Positions 17,522 through 25,255 of a stretch of 37,692 bases of DNA are shown piece by piece. The translations under genes and the position numbers were made by a program. The stretch is from an uncultured Verrucomicrobia subdivision 3 bacterium (lineage in GTDB: Bacteria > Verrucomicrobiota > Verrucomicrobiia > Limisphaerales > UBA11358). Where the stretch lies: NCBI GenBank assembly GCA_903872345.1, contig CAIQKM010000180.1:1-37692 (forward strand), in the 5' to 3' direction. Position 1 is the stretch's first letter. Each line of letters begins with the position of its first letter. Below the pieces are notes generated by a model. The model worked only from the letters and a program-made list of their open reading frames with translations, was not told where the DNA came from and did no database searches.

Positions 17522-19819
17522 ATGAAACTTTCCTTGCCCATTGCTTCCAGCCTCTTGTCATTACTGTTAATGCCGGTCGCCGCCGGCCTGGCCGGAGGCC
17601 TGAAGGTGGACCTGAATCCGCCGGAGCGGCGGGCGGATATTCTGACGCCCCATTGGGAAAACTGGGCGTGGCATGAGGGGCGGGCGGGCACGCAGTCGTT
17701 CGGCGGGGTGACGGTGGCCTTGTCGGCGCCGGCGGGGGAAGTGCTGTCGCCGATTTTATACAAGGCGTCGCTGGATTACGGGGTACACATGGCGATGGAC
17801 GGGGTGGTGGTGCGGCAGCCGCAAGGGGATGGAGGTTTTGATCTGGTGATCAGCGGGCTGGCCCCGGGACCGCACCGGTTGGTGACGTATCACAATGAAG
17901 TGCGCGACCACATGGTGCCGGCGGTGCTGGATGTGGCAGTGGACGGGGTGAATCAAATCAAGCGATTGGTGCCGACGTATCGCGCGACAAATGATTACGA
18001 GGCGGCGAGTGCATGCCTGGAATTTGCCGCCGTGGCCGGCCGGCCGGTGGTGGTTCATTATCAGCCGGAGACGGTGGCGACCAACCAGAGTTTGATCATC
18101 AACGGATTTGAGATTGACACGGTGGATCCCTTGAAGAAGGCGGTCAAGCCGGCACCGGCGAATGACGAGGAACATTGGCCGAATGAAGCGGCGTTGACGT
18201 GGACGCCGGCGGCCGGGGCGGTGGCGCACTTGTTCTATTTTGGCAGCGATTCGAATGCGGTGGCGGGGGCGACGCAGTCCGCGCCGGAATTCAAGGGGCG
18301 GTTGGCAGCGGCCAGTTTTGCGCTGCCGACGTTGGATCCGCAGCAGAGTTATTTCTGGCGGGTGGACGAGGTGGACGCGGCGGGCAAGGTGACGACGGGC
18401 GAGCTTTGGCGGTTTCAGGTGCGTTCGCTGGCGTTTCCGACGGCGGAGGGTTACGGCCGGTTTGCGCGGGGTGGACGTGGTGGGCGGGTGATGGAAGTGA
18501 CCAATTTGCTGGATTACAGTCCGGGCAAAGGCGAGGCGGTGATTCCGGGGAGCTTCCGCGCCGCGGTGGAGGCGGAGGGACCGCGCACGGTTATTTTCCG
18601 GGTGTCCGGCCTGATTCATTTGAAGGCGCCGTGCGCGGTGCATAATCCGTATTGCACGATAGCGGGTCAGACGGCGCCGGGAGATGGCATTTGTTTGGCG
18701 GATTACGCGTCCGGCGCGTTTGCAACGCATGATGTGATCATTCGCTATATGCGGTATCGCATCGGCGATGCGGCGCAGAAGGCGATGGACGGCGCGGGCA
18801 TGGGCAGTTGCGACAACTGCATTATTGATCATTGCTCGATCTCCTGGAGTTCGGATGAAGGCACGAGTTCACGCGGGGCGAAGAACATAACTTTCCAGCA
18901 CAATATCGTGGCGGAGGCGCTGCACCATGGACCACATTATCGGGCGAGCGACCGGACCAAGCTGGAGACGCACGCGTTTGCGGGGTCCATCAGCGGCAAT
19001 ATCGGCAGTTACCATCACAACTTGCTCGCAGATTGCACGGACCGGAACTGGAGTCTGGCGGGCGGGCTGACGCAGGGCGGGCATTACGCGGGTTATTTGG
19101 ACATCCGCAACAACGTGGTTTACAACTGGACGGCGCGAACCACCGATGGCGGGGTAAAGGCGCTGAATTACGTGAACAACTATTACAAGCCGCACGCGCC
19201 GAATCCGTTTGTGAAATGGCTGTTGAAGCTGGATGAAATCAATCCGGCGTGGGGCACGGAAAGCTATTACATGAACGGCAACGTGCTGGAAGGGTTTGTG
19301 GACGAAACGCACAATTGGGACGCGTTTGAAAACGGGCCGGAATTGGAAAAACAGGTGCGCGTTGATCAGGAGCTGTTTCCGTCCTACGTAAAAACGCAGA
19401 CGGCGCGGGAGGCGTTTACGAATGTACTGGCGGATGTGGGGGCGAATTTTCCGAAGCAGGATGCGATTGACCGGCATGTGATTGAAGATACGCGGACGGG
19501 CACCACGCATTACACGGGCACGCGCGGGTCCACTTACGGCGACCGGCCGAGCCGCAATTTTGACGGGATCATTGACAATCAGGCGGACGACAAGTCGGCG
19601 GCGGGTTCGGCGAATTTTCCCTGGCCGGAATACAAGACCTACAATGTGCCGGCGGACAGCGATCATGACGGCATTCCCGATGACTGGGAAAAAGCGCATG
19701 GCCTGAACCCGAATGATCCGAACGATGCCAACGCCGATGCAAATGGCGACGGTTATACGAATCTCGAAAAATATCTTAACTCGCTGGTCGGCGAATATAC
19801 GCCGGCCGCCAAAAACTGA
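17522..19819 (+). CDS. Pectate lyase, PL1 family, multidomain
   Basis: About 765 residues, secreted (signal peptide MKLSLPIASSLLSLLLMPVAAGLAGG). Domains: N-terminal malectin/CBM-like sandwich (about 25-210; LKVDLNPPERRADILTPHW, TYHNEVRDH), an Fn3-like module (about 225-300; AALTWTPAAGAVAHLFYFG, YFWRVDEVD), then a PL1 beta-helix (about 305-690) with GGRGGRVMEVTNLLDYSPG, GSFRAAVEAEGPRTVIFRVS, CTIAGQTAPGDGICL and CIIDHCSISWSSDE. The C-terminus (712-757) is a calcium-type TSP3-like motif, DSDHDGIPDDWEKAHGLNPN ... DANGDGYTNLEKYLN. Odd: where PL1 enzymes carry the RNP-type catalytic arginine motif, this has R508-N-W. It cleaves pectate by beta-elimination (family knowledge). Start 17522 ATG; TTG at 17513 is possible. 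First gene of the operon; the next begins 5 bases after its stop. Confidence 0.9.
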   Translation: MKLSLPIASSLLSLLLMPVAAGLAGGLKVDLNPPERRADILTPHWENWAWHEGRAGTQSFGGVTVALSAPAGEVLSPILYKASLDYGVHMAMDGVVVRQPQGDGGFDLVISGLAPGPHRLVTYHNEVRDHMVPAVLDVAVDGVNQIKRLVPTYRATNDYEAASACLEFAAVAGRPVVVHYQPETVATNQSLIINGFEIDTVDPLKKAVKPAPANDEEHWPNEAALTWTPAAGAVAHLFYFGSDSNAVAGATQSAPEFKGRLAAASFALPTLDPQQSYFWRVDEVDAAGKVTTGELWRFQVRSLAFPTAEGYGRFARGGRGGRVMEVTNLLDYSPGKGEAVIPGSFRAAVEAEGPRTVIFRVSGLIHLKAPCAVHNPYCTIAGQTAPGDGICLADYASGAFATHDVIIRYMRYRIGDAAQKAMDGAGMGSCDNCIIDHCSISWSSDEGTSSRGAKNITFQHNIVAEALHHGPHYRASDRTKLETHAFAGSISGNIGSYHHNLLADCTDRNWSLAGGLTQGGHYAGYLDIRNNVVYNWTARTTDGGVKALNYVNNYYKPHAPNPFVKWLLKLDEINPAWGTESYYMNGNVLEGFVDETHNWDAFENGPELEKQVRVDQELFPSYVKTQTAREAFTNVLADVGANFPKQDAIDRHVIEDTRTGTTHYTGTRGSTYGDRPSRNFDGIIDNQADDKSAAGSANFPWPEYKTYNVPADSDHDGIPDDWEKAHGLNPNDPNDANADANGDGYTNLEKYLNSLVGEYTPAAKN

Positions 19820-19824
19820 ATATC

Positions 19825-21567
19825 ATGAAGCATCAAAACGGAAAACATCTCGTCGCGGCAGCGTTGCTGCTGGCGAGCGTGGCGGCAGTGCCCACGGCAT
19901 TCGCGCGTGAAAAGTGGCTGCCCATGCCGGAGGCGGAAAAACAGGTGCAGGAACAGTGGAAGCAGCATCAGCAGGAGGTGTTGAAAGCCATTCAACCGGC
20001 GCTGGACGAGTGGGCGAAAAAGGGCAAGCCGTTCATTCCGTGGGCGGCCAAGCCGGATGATCTGCCGCAGGCGGCGGTGCCGGCGTTTCCGGGGGCGGAA
20101 GGCGGGGGCAAGTTCAGCTTTGGCGGACGCGGCGGGAAAGTTTATGTGGTGACCAGTCTGGAGGACAACGGGCCGGGCACGTTACGCGAGGCGCTGGAAG
20201 CGGCGGGTCCGCGCACGGTGGTGTTCAATGTGGCAGGTATCATCCACTTGAAGATGCCGATTTACATTGAGGCGCCGTATGTGACGGTGGCGGGACAGAG
20301 TGCGCCGGGTGATGGCATCTGCATCGCGGGTCAGAGCGTGATGGACGACACGCACGATGTGATTATCCGGTACGTGCGTTTCCGTCGCGGCAATACGAGC
20401 ATTTTCGAGCGGCAGAGCGGGCTGGCCGGCAGCCCGGTGGGCAACATCATCATTGACCATTGCTCGGCGAGCTGGGGCAATGACCAGACCTTGGACACGT
20501 ATCGCCACATGTATGACCCGCCGGGCGGCGGGCCGACGCTGAAGCTGCCGACGGTGAATGACACCATTCAGTGGTGCATTGTCACGGAGGCGTTGAACCT
20601 GAACAACCATGCGTTTGGCGGTGACTGGGGCGGGCGGAACACGGGGTTTCACCACAATCTGCTGGCGTGCAATACGGGTCGCAATCCGAGCATTGCGATG
20701 TCGTACGATTTCAATTTCGTGAACAACGTGCTGTTCAATTGGCGTCACCGTTCGCTGGATGGCGGCGACATGAACAGCCGGTTCAACATCATCAATAATT
20801 ATTACAAGCCCGGTCCGGCCACGCTGACGAATGCGGTGCATTACCGGATATTGGAACCGGCGGCGACGTGGAGCAAAACGAACCGGGTGAGCTTTTGGGG
20901 CAAAGCCTATGTGGCGGGGAACATCGTGGAGGGACATCCGGCGGTGACGGCGGACAACTGGGCGGGCGGGGTGCAATTTAACAAGGCGCCGGATCCGGAT
21001 GCGAGCGGGGACATTGCCAAGGGTTTGATTGATGATCCGGCGCAGCAGAAGCTGCTCATGGCGGGGGTGCGGGTGGATCAGCCGTTTCCGATGGCGCCGA
21101 TCACGATTCAAACGGCGAAGCAGGCTTTTGATTCCGTGCTGGAAAATGCCGGGGCGACATTGCCGGTGCGCGATTCGGTGGATGCGCGCGCGGTGAAGCA
21201 GACGAAGACGGGCAAGACCTGGGGCATGGGACAGGTGATTGTCACGCCTCGCACCAAGGGTCTGGCCAAGAATGACACGGGCAACGCCGGCGATGGGATC
21301 GTTACGGATATTTCGCAGGTGGGCGGCTATCCCGAATACAAGGGCGAGGCGTTCGGCGATGTGGGCGCGGACGGCATTCCGCTCTGGTGGAAAAAGAAAT
21401 TCAACCTGGATGTGAACGACGCGGAGCTGGCGCAAAAGGATTTGCAAGGCGACGGTTATACGGTGATTGAGAAATACCTGGATGGTTTGGATCCGCGCAA
21501 GAAGCTGGACTGGAGCAATCCGCGCAACAATGTGAATACGCTGACGCTCCGCAAATTGAGAAAGTGA
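19825..21567 (+). CDS. Pectate lyase, PL1 family
   Basis: A 580-residue secreted lyase; signal peptide ends PTAFA near residue 27. Residues about 33-65 form a charged helix (EAEKQVQEQWKQHQQEVLKA), then the PL1 beta-helix from FPGAEGGGKFSFGGRGGKVY (about 88) through GTLREALEAAGPRTVVFNVA, VTVAGQSAPGDGICIAGQSV, IIIDHCSASWGNDQTLDTY and GFHHNLLACNTGRNPSIAMS. Arg286-Asn-Pro supplies the expected catalytic Arg motif, unlike its upstream neighbour. A degenerate TSP3-like end (GADGIPLWWKKKFNLDVND, GDGYTVIEKYLDG) remains. It resembles Bacteroidetes/Verrucomicrobia pectate lyases acting on pectin backbones. Its stop overlaps the transporter start by 4 bases. Confidence 0.92.
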   Translation: MKHQNGKHLVAAALLLASVAAVPTAFAREKWLPMPEAEKQVQEQWKQHQQEVLKAIQPALDEWAKKGKPFIPWAAKPDDLPQAAVPAFPGAEGGGKFSFGGRGGKVYVVTSLEDNGPGTLREALEAAGPRTVVFNVAGIIHLKMPIYIEAPYVTVAGQSAPGDGICIAGQSVMDDTHDVIIRYVRFRRGNTSIFERQSGLAGSPVGNIIIDHCSASWGNDQTLDTYRHMYDPPGGGPTLKLPTVNDTIQWCIVTEALNLNNHAFGGDWGGRNTGFHHNLLACNTGRNPSIAMSYDFNFVNNVLFNWRHRSLDGGDMNSRFNIINNYYKPGPATLTNAVHYRILEPAATWSKTNRVSFWGKAYVAGNIVEGHPAVTADNWAGGVQFNKAPDPDASGDIAKGLIDDPAQQKLLMAGVRVDQPFPMAPITIQTAKQAFDSVLENAGATLPVRDSVDARAVKQTKTGKTWGMGQVIVTPRTKGLAKNDTGNAGDGIVTDISQVGGYPEYKGEAFGDVGADGIPLWWKKKFNLDVNDAELAQKDLQGDGYTVIEKYLDGLDPRKKLDWSNPRNNVNTLTLRKLRK

Positions 21568-22793
21568 AAAGGCTTTCGGGTTATGCCTGGGCGGTGGTGG
21601 CGTTGCTGTGGCCGGTGGCGATGTTGAATTATCTCGACCGGCAGATGGTTTCCACGGTGCGCGCCTCGATGCGCGCGGACATTCCGGGCATTGCGAGCGA
21701 CCAGGATTTTGGCACGCTGATGGCGGTGTTCATGTGGGTGTACGCGCTGCTGAGCCCGGTGGGCGGGTTTGTGGCGGACAGGTTCAACCGCCGGTGGACC
21801 GTGATCGGCAGCCTGTTCGTGTGGTCGGCGGTGACGTGGGCGACGGGGCACGCGCAGACGTATGGACAAATGCTGTCGTGCCGGGCGCTCATGGGCGTCA
21901 GCGAGGCCTTTTACATTCCGGCGGCGCTGGCCTTGATCGCGGATTATCACGCGGGGCGGACGCGGGCGACGGCAACGGGGATACATCAGAGCGGCATTTA
22001 CGCGGGACTGGCGCTGGGCGGATTGGGAGGGTATATCGCGGATCACAGTTCGTGGCGGAATTGCTTCACCTGGTTTGGCGCGGCGGGAGTGGCGTATGCG
22101 TTGGTGCTGATGGCGGCGTTGCGCGATTCGAATCAGGGCGGGCAAACGGGTGCGGCTGAGAAACAGCCGGTTTCGCCGGGCGCGACGTTGCGGGCATTAT
22201 GGTCGCAGCCGGCGTTTTGGATTTTGGTGGTCTATTTTACGTTGCCTGCGATTGCGGGATGGGTGACCAAGAACTGGCTGCCAACCTATCTGGCGGACAC
22301 GTTTCATTTGAAACAGGGGCCGGCGGGGATGTCGGCAACGGGCTATATTAGCCTGGCCTCGTTCGCGGGGGTGATCCTGGGCGGCGCGGTGGCGGATGCG
22401 TGGATGGTGCGGACACAACGCGGACGGGTTTTTACCAGCGCGCTGGGCGTGCTGCTGCTGGTACCGGCCCTGTTGGGGTTGGGCCATGCGTGGAGTCTGG
22501 AGGCGGCGATTGGCTTTATGATTTTGTTCGGACTGGGCTGGGGATTTTTTGACTGCAACAACATGCCGATCCTCTGCCAGATTGCGCGGCCGGAACAGCG
22601 CGCGACGGGCTACGGGATCATGAACCTGGTCAGCATCAGTATGGGCGCGGCGGCCACGGTGGCGCTCGGCTGGATGCGCGACCACGGCATTCGCTTTGCC
22701 GTGGCTTTTGAGGTCTCGGCGGCGGTGGCGCTGGTGAGTGCCGGCCTGATTTTATTTTTGAAACCGCAATTTGGAACCATGGAAAAGAATTGA
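21564..22793 (+). CDS. MFS transporter, hexuronate/sugar-acid (ACS) type
   Basis: A 409-residue inner-membrane carrier with about 12 hydrophobic segments. Seen: N-terminal WAVVALLWPVAMLNYLDRQM, with the LNYLDR motif of the anion:cation symporter (ExuT/GarP-like) family; loop 2-3 motif GGFVADRFNRRW; RALMGVSEAFYIPAALALIA and GIHQSGIYAGLALGGLGGYI in helices 4-5. Start GTG at 21564, overlapping the previous stop (GTGA), which ties it to the lyases. It likely imports galacturonate, unsaturated uronate products or short acidic oligosaccharides into the cytoplasm by proton symport. It is the only transporter in the locus; no SusC/SusD, ABC or TRAP genes are present. Confidence 0.9.
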   Translation: MKRLSGYAWAVVALLWPVAMLNYLDRQMVSTVRASMRADIPGIASDQDFGTLMAVFMWVYALLSPVGGFVADRFNRRWTVIGSLFVWSAVTWATGHAQTYGQMLSCRALMGVSEAFYIPAALALIADYHAGRTRATATGIHQSGIYAGLALGGLGGYIADHSSWRNCFTWFGAAGVAYALVLMAALRDSNQGGQTGAAEKQPVSPGATLRALWSQPAFWILVVYFTLPAIAGWVTKNWLPTYLADTFHLKQGPAGMSATGYISLASFAGVILGGAVADAWMVRTQRGRVFTSALGVLLLVPALLGLGHAWSLEAAIGFMILFGLGWGFFDCNNMPILCQIARPEQRATGYGIMNLVSISMGAAATVALGWMRDHGIRFAVAFEVSAAVALVSAGLILFLKPQFGTMEKN

Positions 22794-22794
22794 T

Positions 22795-23718
22795 ATGAAG
22801 TTACCTCTGACAGGCATTGTGCCGCCGATGATCACGCCGTTGCTGGATCGGGACACGCTCGACCGCGCGGGTTTGGAAAAACTGATTGAACACATTCTGG
22901 CCGGCGGCGTGAGCGGGTTGTTTATTTTGGGAACGACCGGGGAAGGTCCCAGCCTGAGCTACCGGCTGCGGCGGGAGTTGGTGCAGTCGGTTTGCGCGCA
23001 GGTGCGGCAGCGCGTGCCGGTGCTGGTGGGCATCACGGACACGGCGTTTGTGGAGTCGGCGGGCGTTGCCCGTGTGGCGGCGGACGCCGGCGCGGATGCC
23101 GTGGTGCTGGCGCCGCCGTATTATCTGCCGGAGGCGCAGCCGGAATTGCAGGAGTACCTGGATCATCTGGTGCCGGAGCTGCCGCTGCCGCTGTACATCT
23201 ACAACATGCCGGCGCTGACCAAGGTTCACTTTGAATTGGACACGATTAAGCGGGCGATGGATGAGCCGCGCATCATTGGGCTTAAGGACAGCTCGGGTGA
23301 TATGAACTATTTTAAACAGGCGGCGGAGTTGGTCCGGCAGCGGCCGGACTGGACGCTGCTGATCGGGCCGGAAGAGAAGCTGTTTGATTCGCTGCAGCTT
23401 GGCGGATTTGGCGGGGTTAGCGGCGGGGCGAATCTGTTCCCGAAGCTGTACGTAGGGGTGGTGGCAGCCTTTCGGGCGGGAAATCTGGAGCGCGCGCGCC
23501 AGTTGCAGCAGCAGATACAGCGGGTGAGCGATTCGTTTTATCGGATTGGCAAGTATTCGTCCTCGATCATCAAGGGCATCAAATGTGTGTCGAATTGCCG
23601 GGGGATTTGCGATGATTTTATGGCGGAACCGTTCCATCGTTTCCGGGAGGGGGAACGTGACCTCGTCCGGGCGCGGCTGGCGGAAATTGAAAGTGAAATC
23701 GCGGCGCTGAAGCTTTGA
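22795..23718 (+). CDS. DapA/N-acetylneuraminate-lyase family aldolase
   Basis: A 307-residue cytoplasmic class I aldolase of the DHDPS/NAL superfamily. Seen: GTTGEGPSLS with the GxxGE pyruvate-carboxylate motif at 46-50; Tyr136 in LYIYNMP, the proton relay; Schiff-base Lys164 in GLKDSSGD. Start ATG at 22795, 1 base after the transporter stop, preceded by GGAAAAGAATTG; an in-frame ATG at 22771 lies inside the transporter gene. Family members cleave or form 2-keto-3-deoxy acids. In this context the likely substrate is 2-keto-3-deoxygluconate or a related keto-deoxy acid from pectin. A lysine-pathway role (dapA) is unlikely given the neighbours. The exact substrate cannot be told from sequence. 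Confidence 0.88.
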   Translation: MKLPLTGIVPPMITPLLDRDTLDRAGLEKLIEHILAGGVSGLFILGTTGEGPSLSYRLRRELVQSVCAQVRQRVPVLVGITDTAFVESAGVARVAADAGADAVVLAPPYYLPEAQPELQEYLDHLVPELPLPLYIYNMPALTKVHFELDTIKRAMDEPRIIGLKDSSGDMNYFKQAAELVRQRPDWTLLIGPEEKLFDSLQLGGFGGVSGGANLFPKLYVGVVAAFRAGNLERARQLQQQIQRVSDSFYRIGKYSSSIIKGIKCVSNCRGICDDFMAEPFHRFREGERDLVRARLAEIESEIAALKL

Positions 23719-23725
23719 GTATTAC

Positions 23726-25255
23726 ATGAAGTTGCCGTCCACAACCAAAGTCTGGCTGGCCCTGTTCGGGGTCGTGGCGGCGTTTGGCGGCGAGAGCCGG
23801 GCGCGGGCGGCGGAGTTGTCGCCGGATTTGATGGCACCACACGTGGCGCATTTCAATGCGATGGAGGATGAGAATGTCACGAATGTCATCTCCAATGCGT
23901 CGTCGCTGGCGTGGTTGCAAAAAGAAATCCCGGTGTTTGCTTGTCCCGACCAGGAGGTGGAGGAGATGTATTATTTCCGGTGGTGGTCGTTCCGGAAACA
24001 TCTGGTGCAGACGACGAACGGGTTTGCGTTCACGGAATTTTTGACCAAGGCCACGCCGGTGAGCAGTGCGCTGGGGCATCAGTTGGCGGAAGGCCGGTGG
24101 CTGCATGACCAGGGCTTGATGGATGATTATGTTCACTATTGGTTTCAGGATGCGGCGCACCGGCAGCAGATGCATCGTTACAGCAGTTGGGTGGCGGATG
24201 CGCTGTATCAGCGGTGTTTGGTGACGGGTGATACCAACCGGCTCGTGGCGATGCTGGGAGATTTGACGGAAGATTATCGCCAGTGGGAGCAGGAACATTT
24301 GACCACGAACGGCTTGTTCTGGCAGTTCGATGTGCGCGATGCGATGGAGGAATCCATCAGCGGTTCGCGGGTGAATAAAAATCTCCGTCCGTCCATCAAC
24401 AGCTACATGTATGGCAATGCGCGGGCGATTGCCAATGTTGCGCGGCTGGCGGGCAACAAAGCGGTGGCGCGCGAATTTTCGCGCAAGGCGGACCGGTTAA
24501 AGGAACTGACGGTGGAAAATCTATGGAACACTTCCGCCGGATTTTTTGAAGTGCGCCGGGATGACGGAAAGTTCTCCGAGGCGCGCGAGGAAATTGGTTT
24601 TATCCCGTGGATGTTTGAACTGCCGGGCGCGCGCAAAAAATATACGAGCGCGTGGCGGCAACTGACTGATCCGGCCGGGTTTGCCGCGCCGTTTGGCATT
24701 ACGACGGCGGAGCGGCGGCATCCGCAATTTCGCACGCATGGATTTGGACATTGCGAATGGGATGGCGCGGTCTGGCCGTTTGCGACGTCGCAAACCCTCA
24801 CGGCGCTGGCGAACGTCTTGGATGATTATGACACCTCCGTGGTGACGCAGCAGGATTACTGGAAGGTGTTTCTGACGTATGTGCGCAGTCAGCACGCGGC
24901 GGGCAAGCCTTACATCGGGGAATATCTGGACGAGACGACGGGGCAATGGATCAACGGGGTGAACGGTCGGAGCCGGTATTACAATCATTCGACATTTGCC
25001 GATTTGGTAATGACGGGCGTGATCGGTCTGCGGCCGCGGTTGGATAACGTGGTGCAAATTCAGCCGTTATTGCCGCCGGGAACGTGGTCGTGGTTTGGCG
25101 TGGACGGGGTGAATTATCACGGGCATCGGCTCACGATATTGTGGGATGCGGATGGTTCCCATTATGGCCGTGGCCGGGGGTTGGCGATACTGGCGGATGG
25201 AAAAGAAATTGCGCGTGGCGCCAAATTGGAAAAACTGTCGGGAAAACTGCCATGA
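23726..25255 (+). CDS. Six-hairpin (alpha/alpha)6 glycosidase, MGH1/GH63-like
   Basis: A 509-residue secreted protein (signal peptide ending ARAAE, near residue 29). The body has helical-barrel glycosidase features: EEMYYFRWWSFRKHLVQT (about 80-97), GRWLHDQGLMDDYVHYWF, SINSYMYGNARAIANVARLA, EIGFIPWMFELPG and HCEWDGAVWPFATSQTLTAL, patterns shared with MGH1-type and GH63 enzymes. Candidate acids are Asp205 (FDVRDAMEES) and Glu399 (YIGEYLDETTG), by position only. A short beta-sandwich closes it (LTILWDADGSHYGRGRGLAI). It sits 7 bases after the aldolase gene and overlaps the next gene by 4 (ATGA). Probably removes a side-chain sugar from pectin fragments; substrate unknown. Confidence 0.75.
   Translation: MKLPSTTKVWLALFGVVAAFGGESRARAAELSPDLMAPHVAHFNAMEDENVTNVISNASSLAWLQKEIPVFACPDQEVEEMYYFRWWSFRKHLVQTTNGFAFTEFLTKATPVSSALGHQLAEGRWLHDQGLMDDYVHYWFQDAAHRQQMHRYSSWVADALYQRCLVTGDTNRLVAMLGDLTEDYRQWEQEHLTTNGLFWQFDVRDAMEESISGSRVNKNLRPSINSYMYGNARAIANVARLAGNKAVAREFSRKADRLKELTVENLWNTSAGFFEVRRDDGKFSEAREEIGFIPWMFELPGARKKYTSAWRQLTDPAGFAAPFGITTAERRHPQFRTHGFGHCEWDGAVWPFATSQTLTALANVLDDYDTSVVTQQDYWKVFLTYVRSQHAAGKPYIGEYLDETTGQWINGVNGRSRYYNHSTFADLVMTGVIGLRPRLDNVVQIQPLLPPGTWSWFGVDGVNYHGHRLTILWDADGSHYGRGRGLAILADGKEIARGAKLEKLSGKLP

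Noticed and set aside
22771..22794. Earlier ATG for the aldolase
   Set aside because: Lies inside the transporter gene, and the family N-terminus matches the start at 22795.
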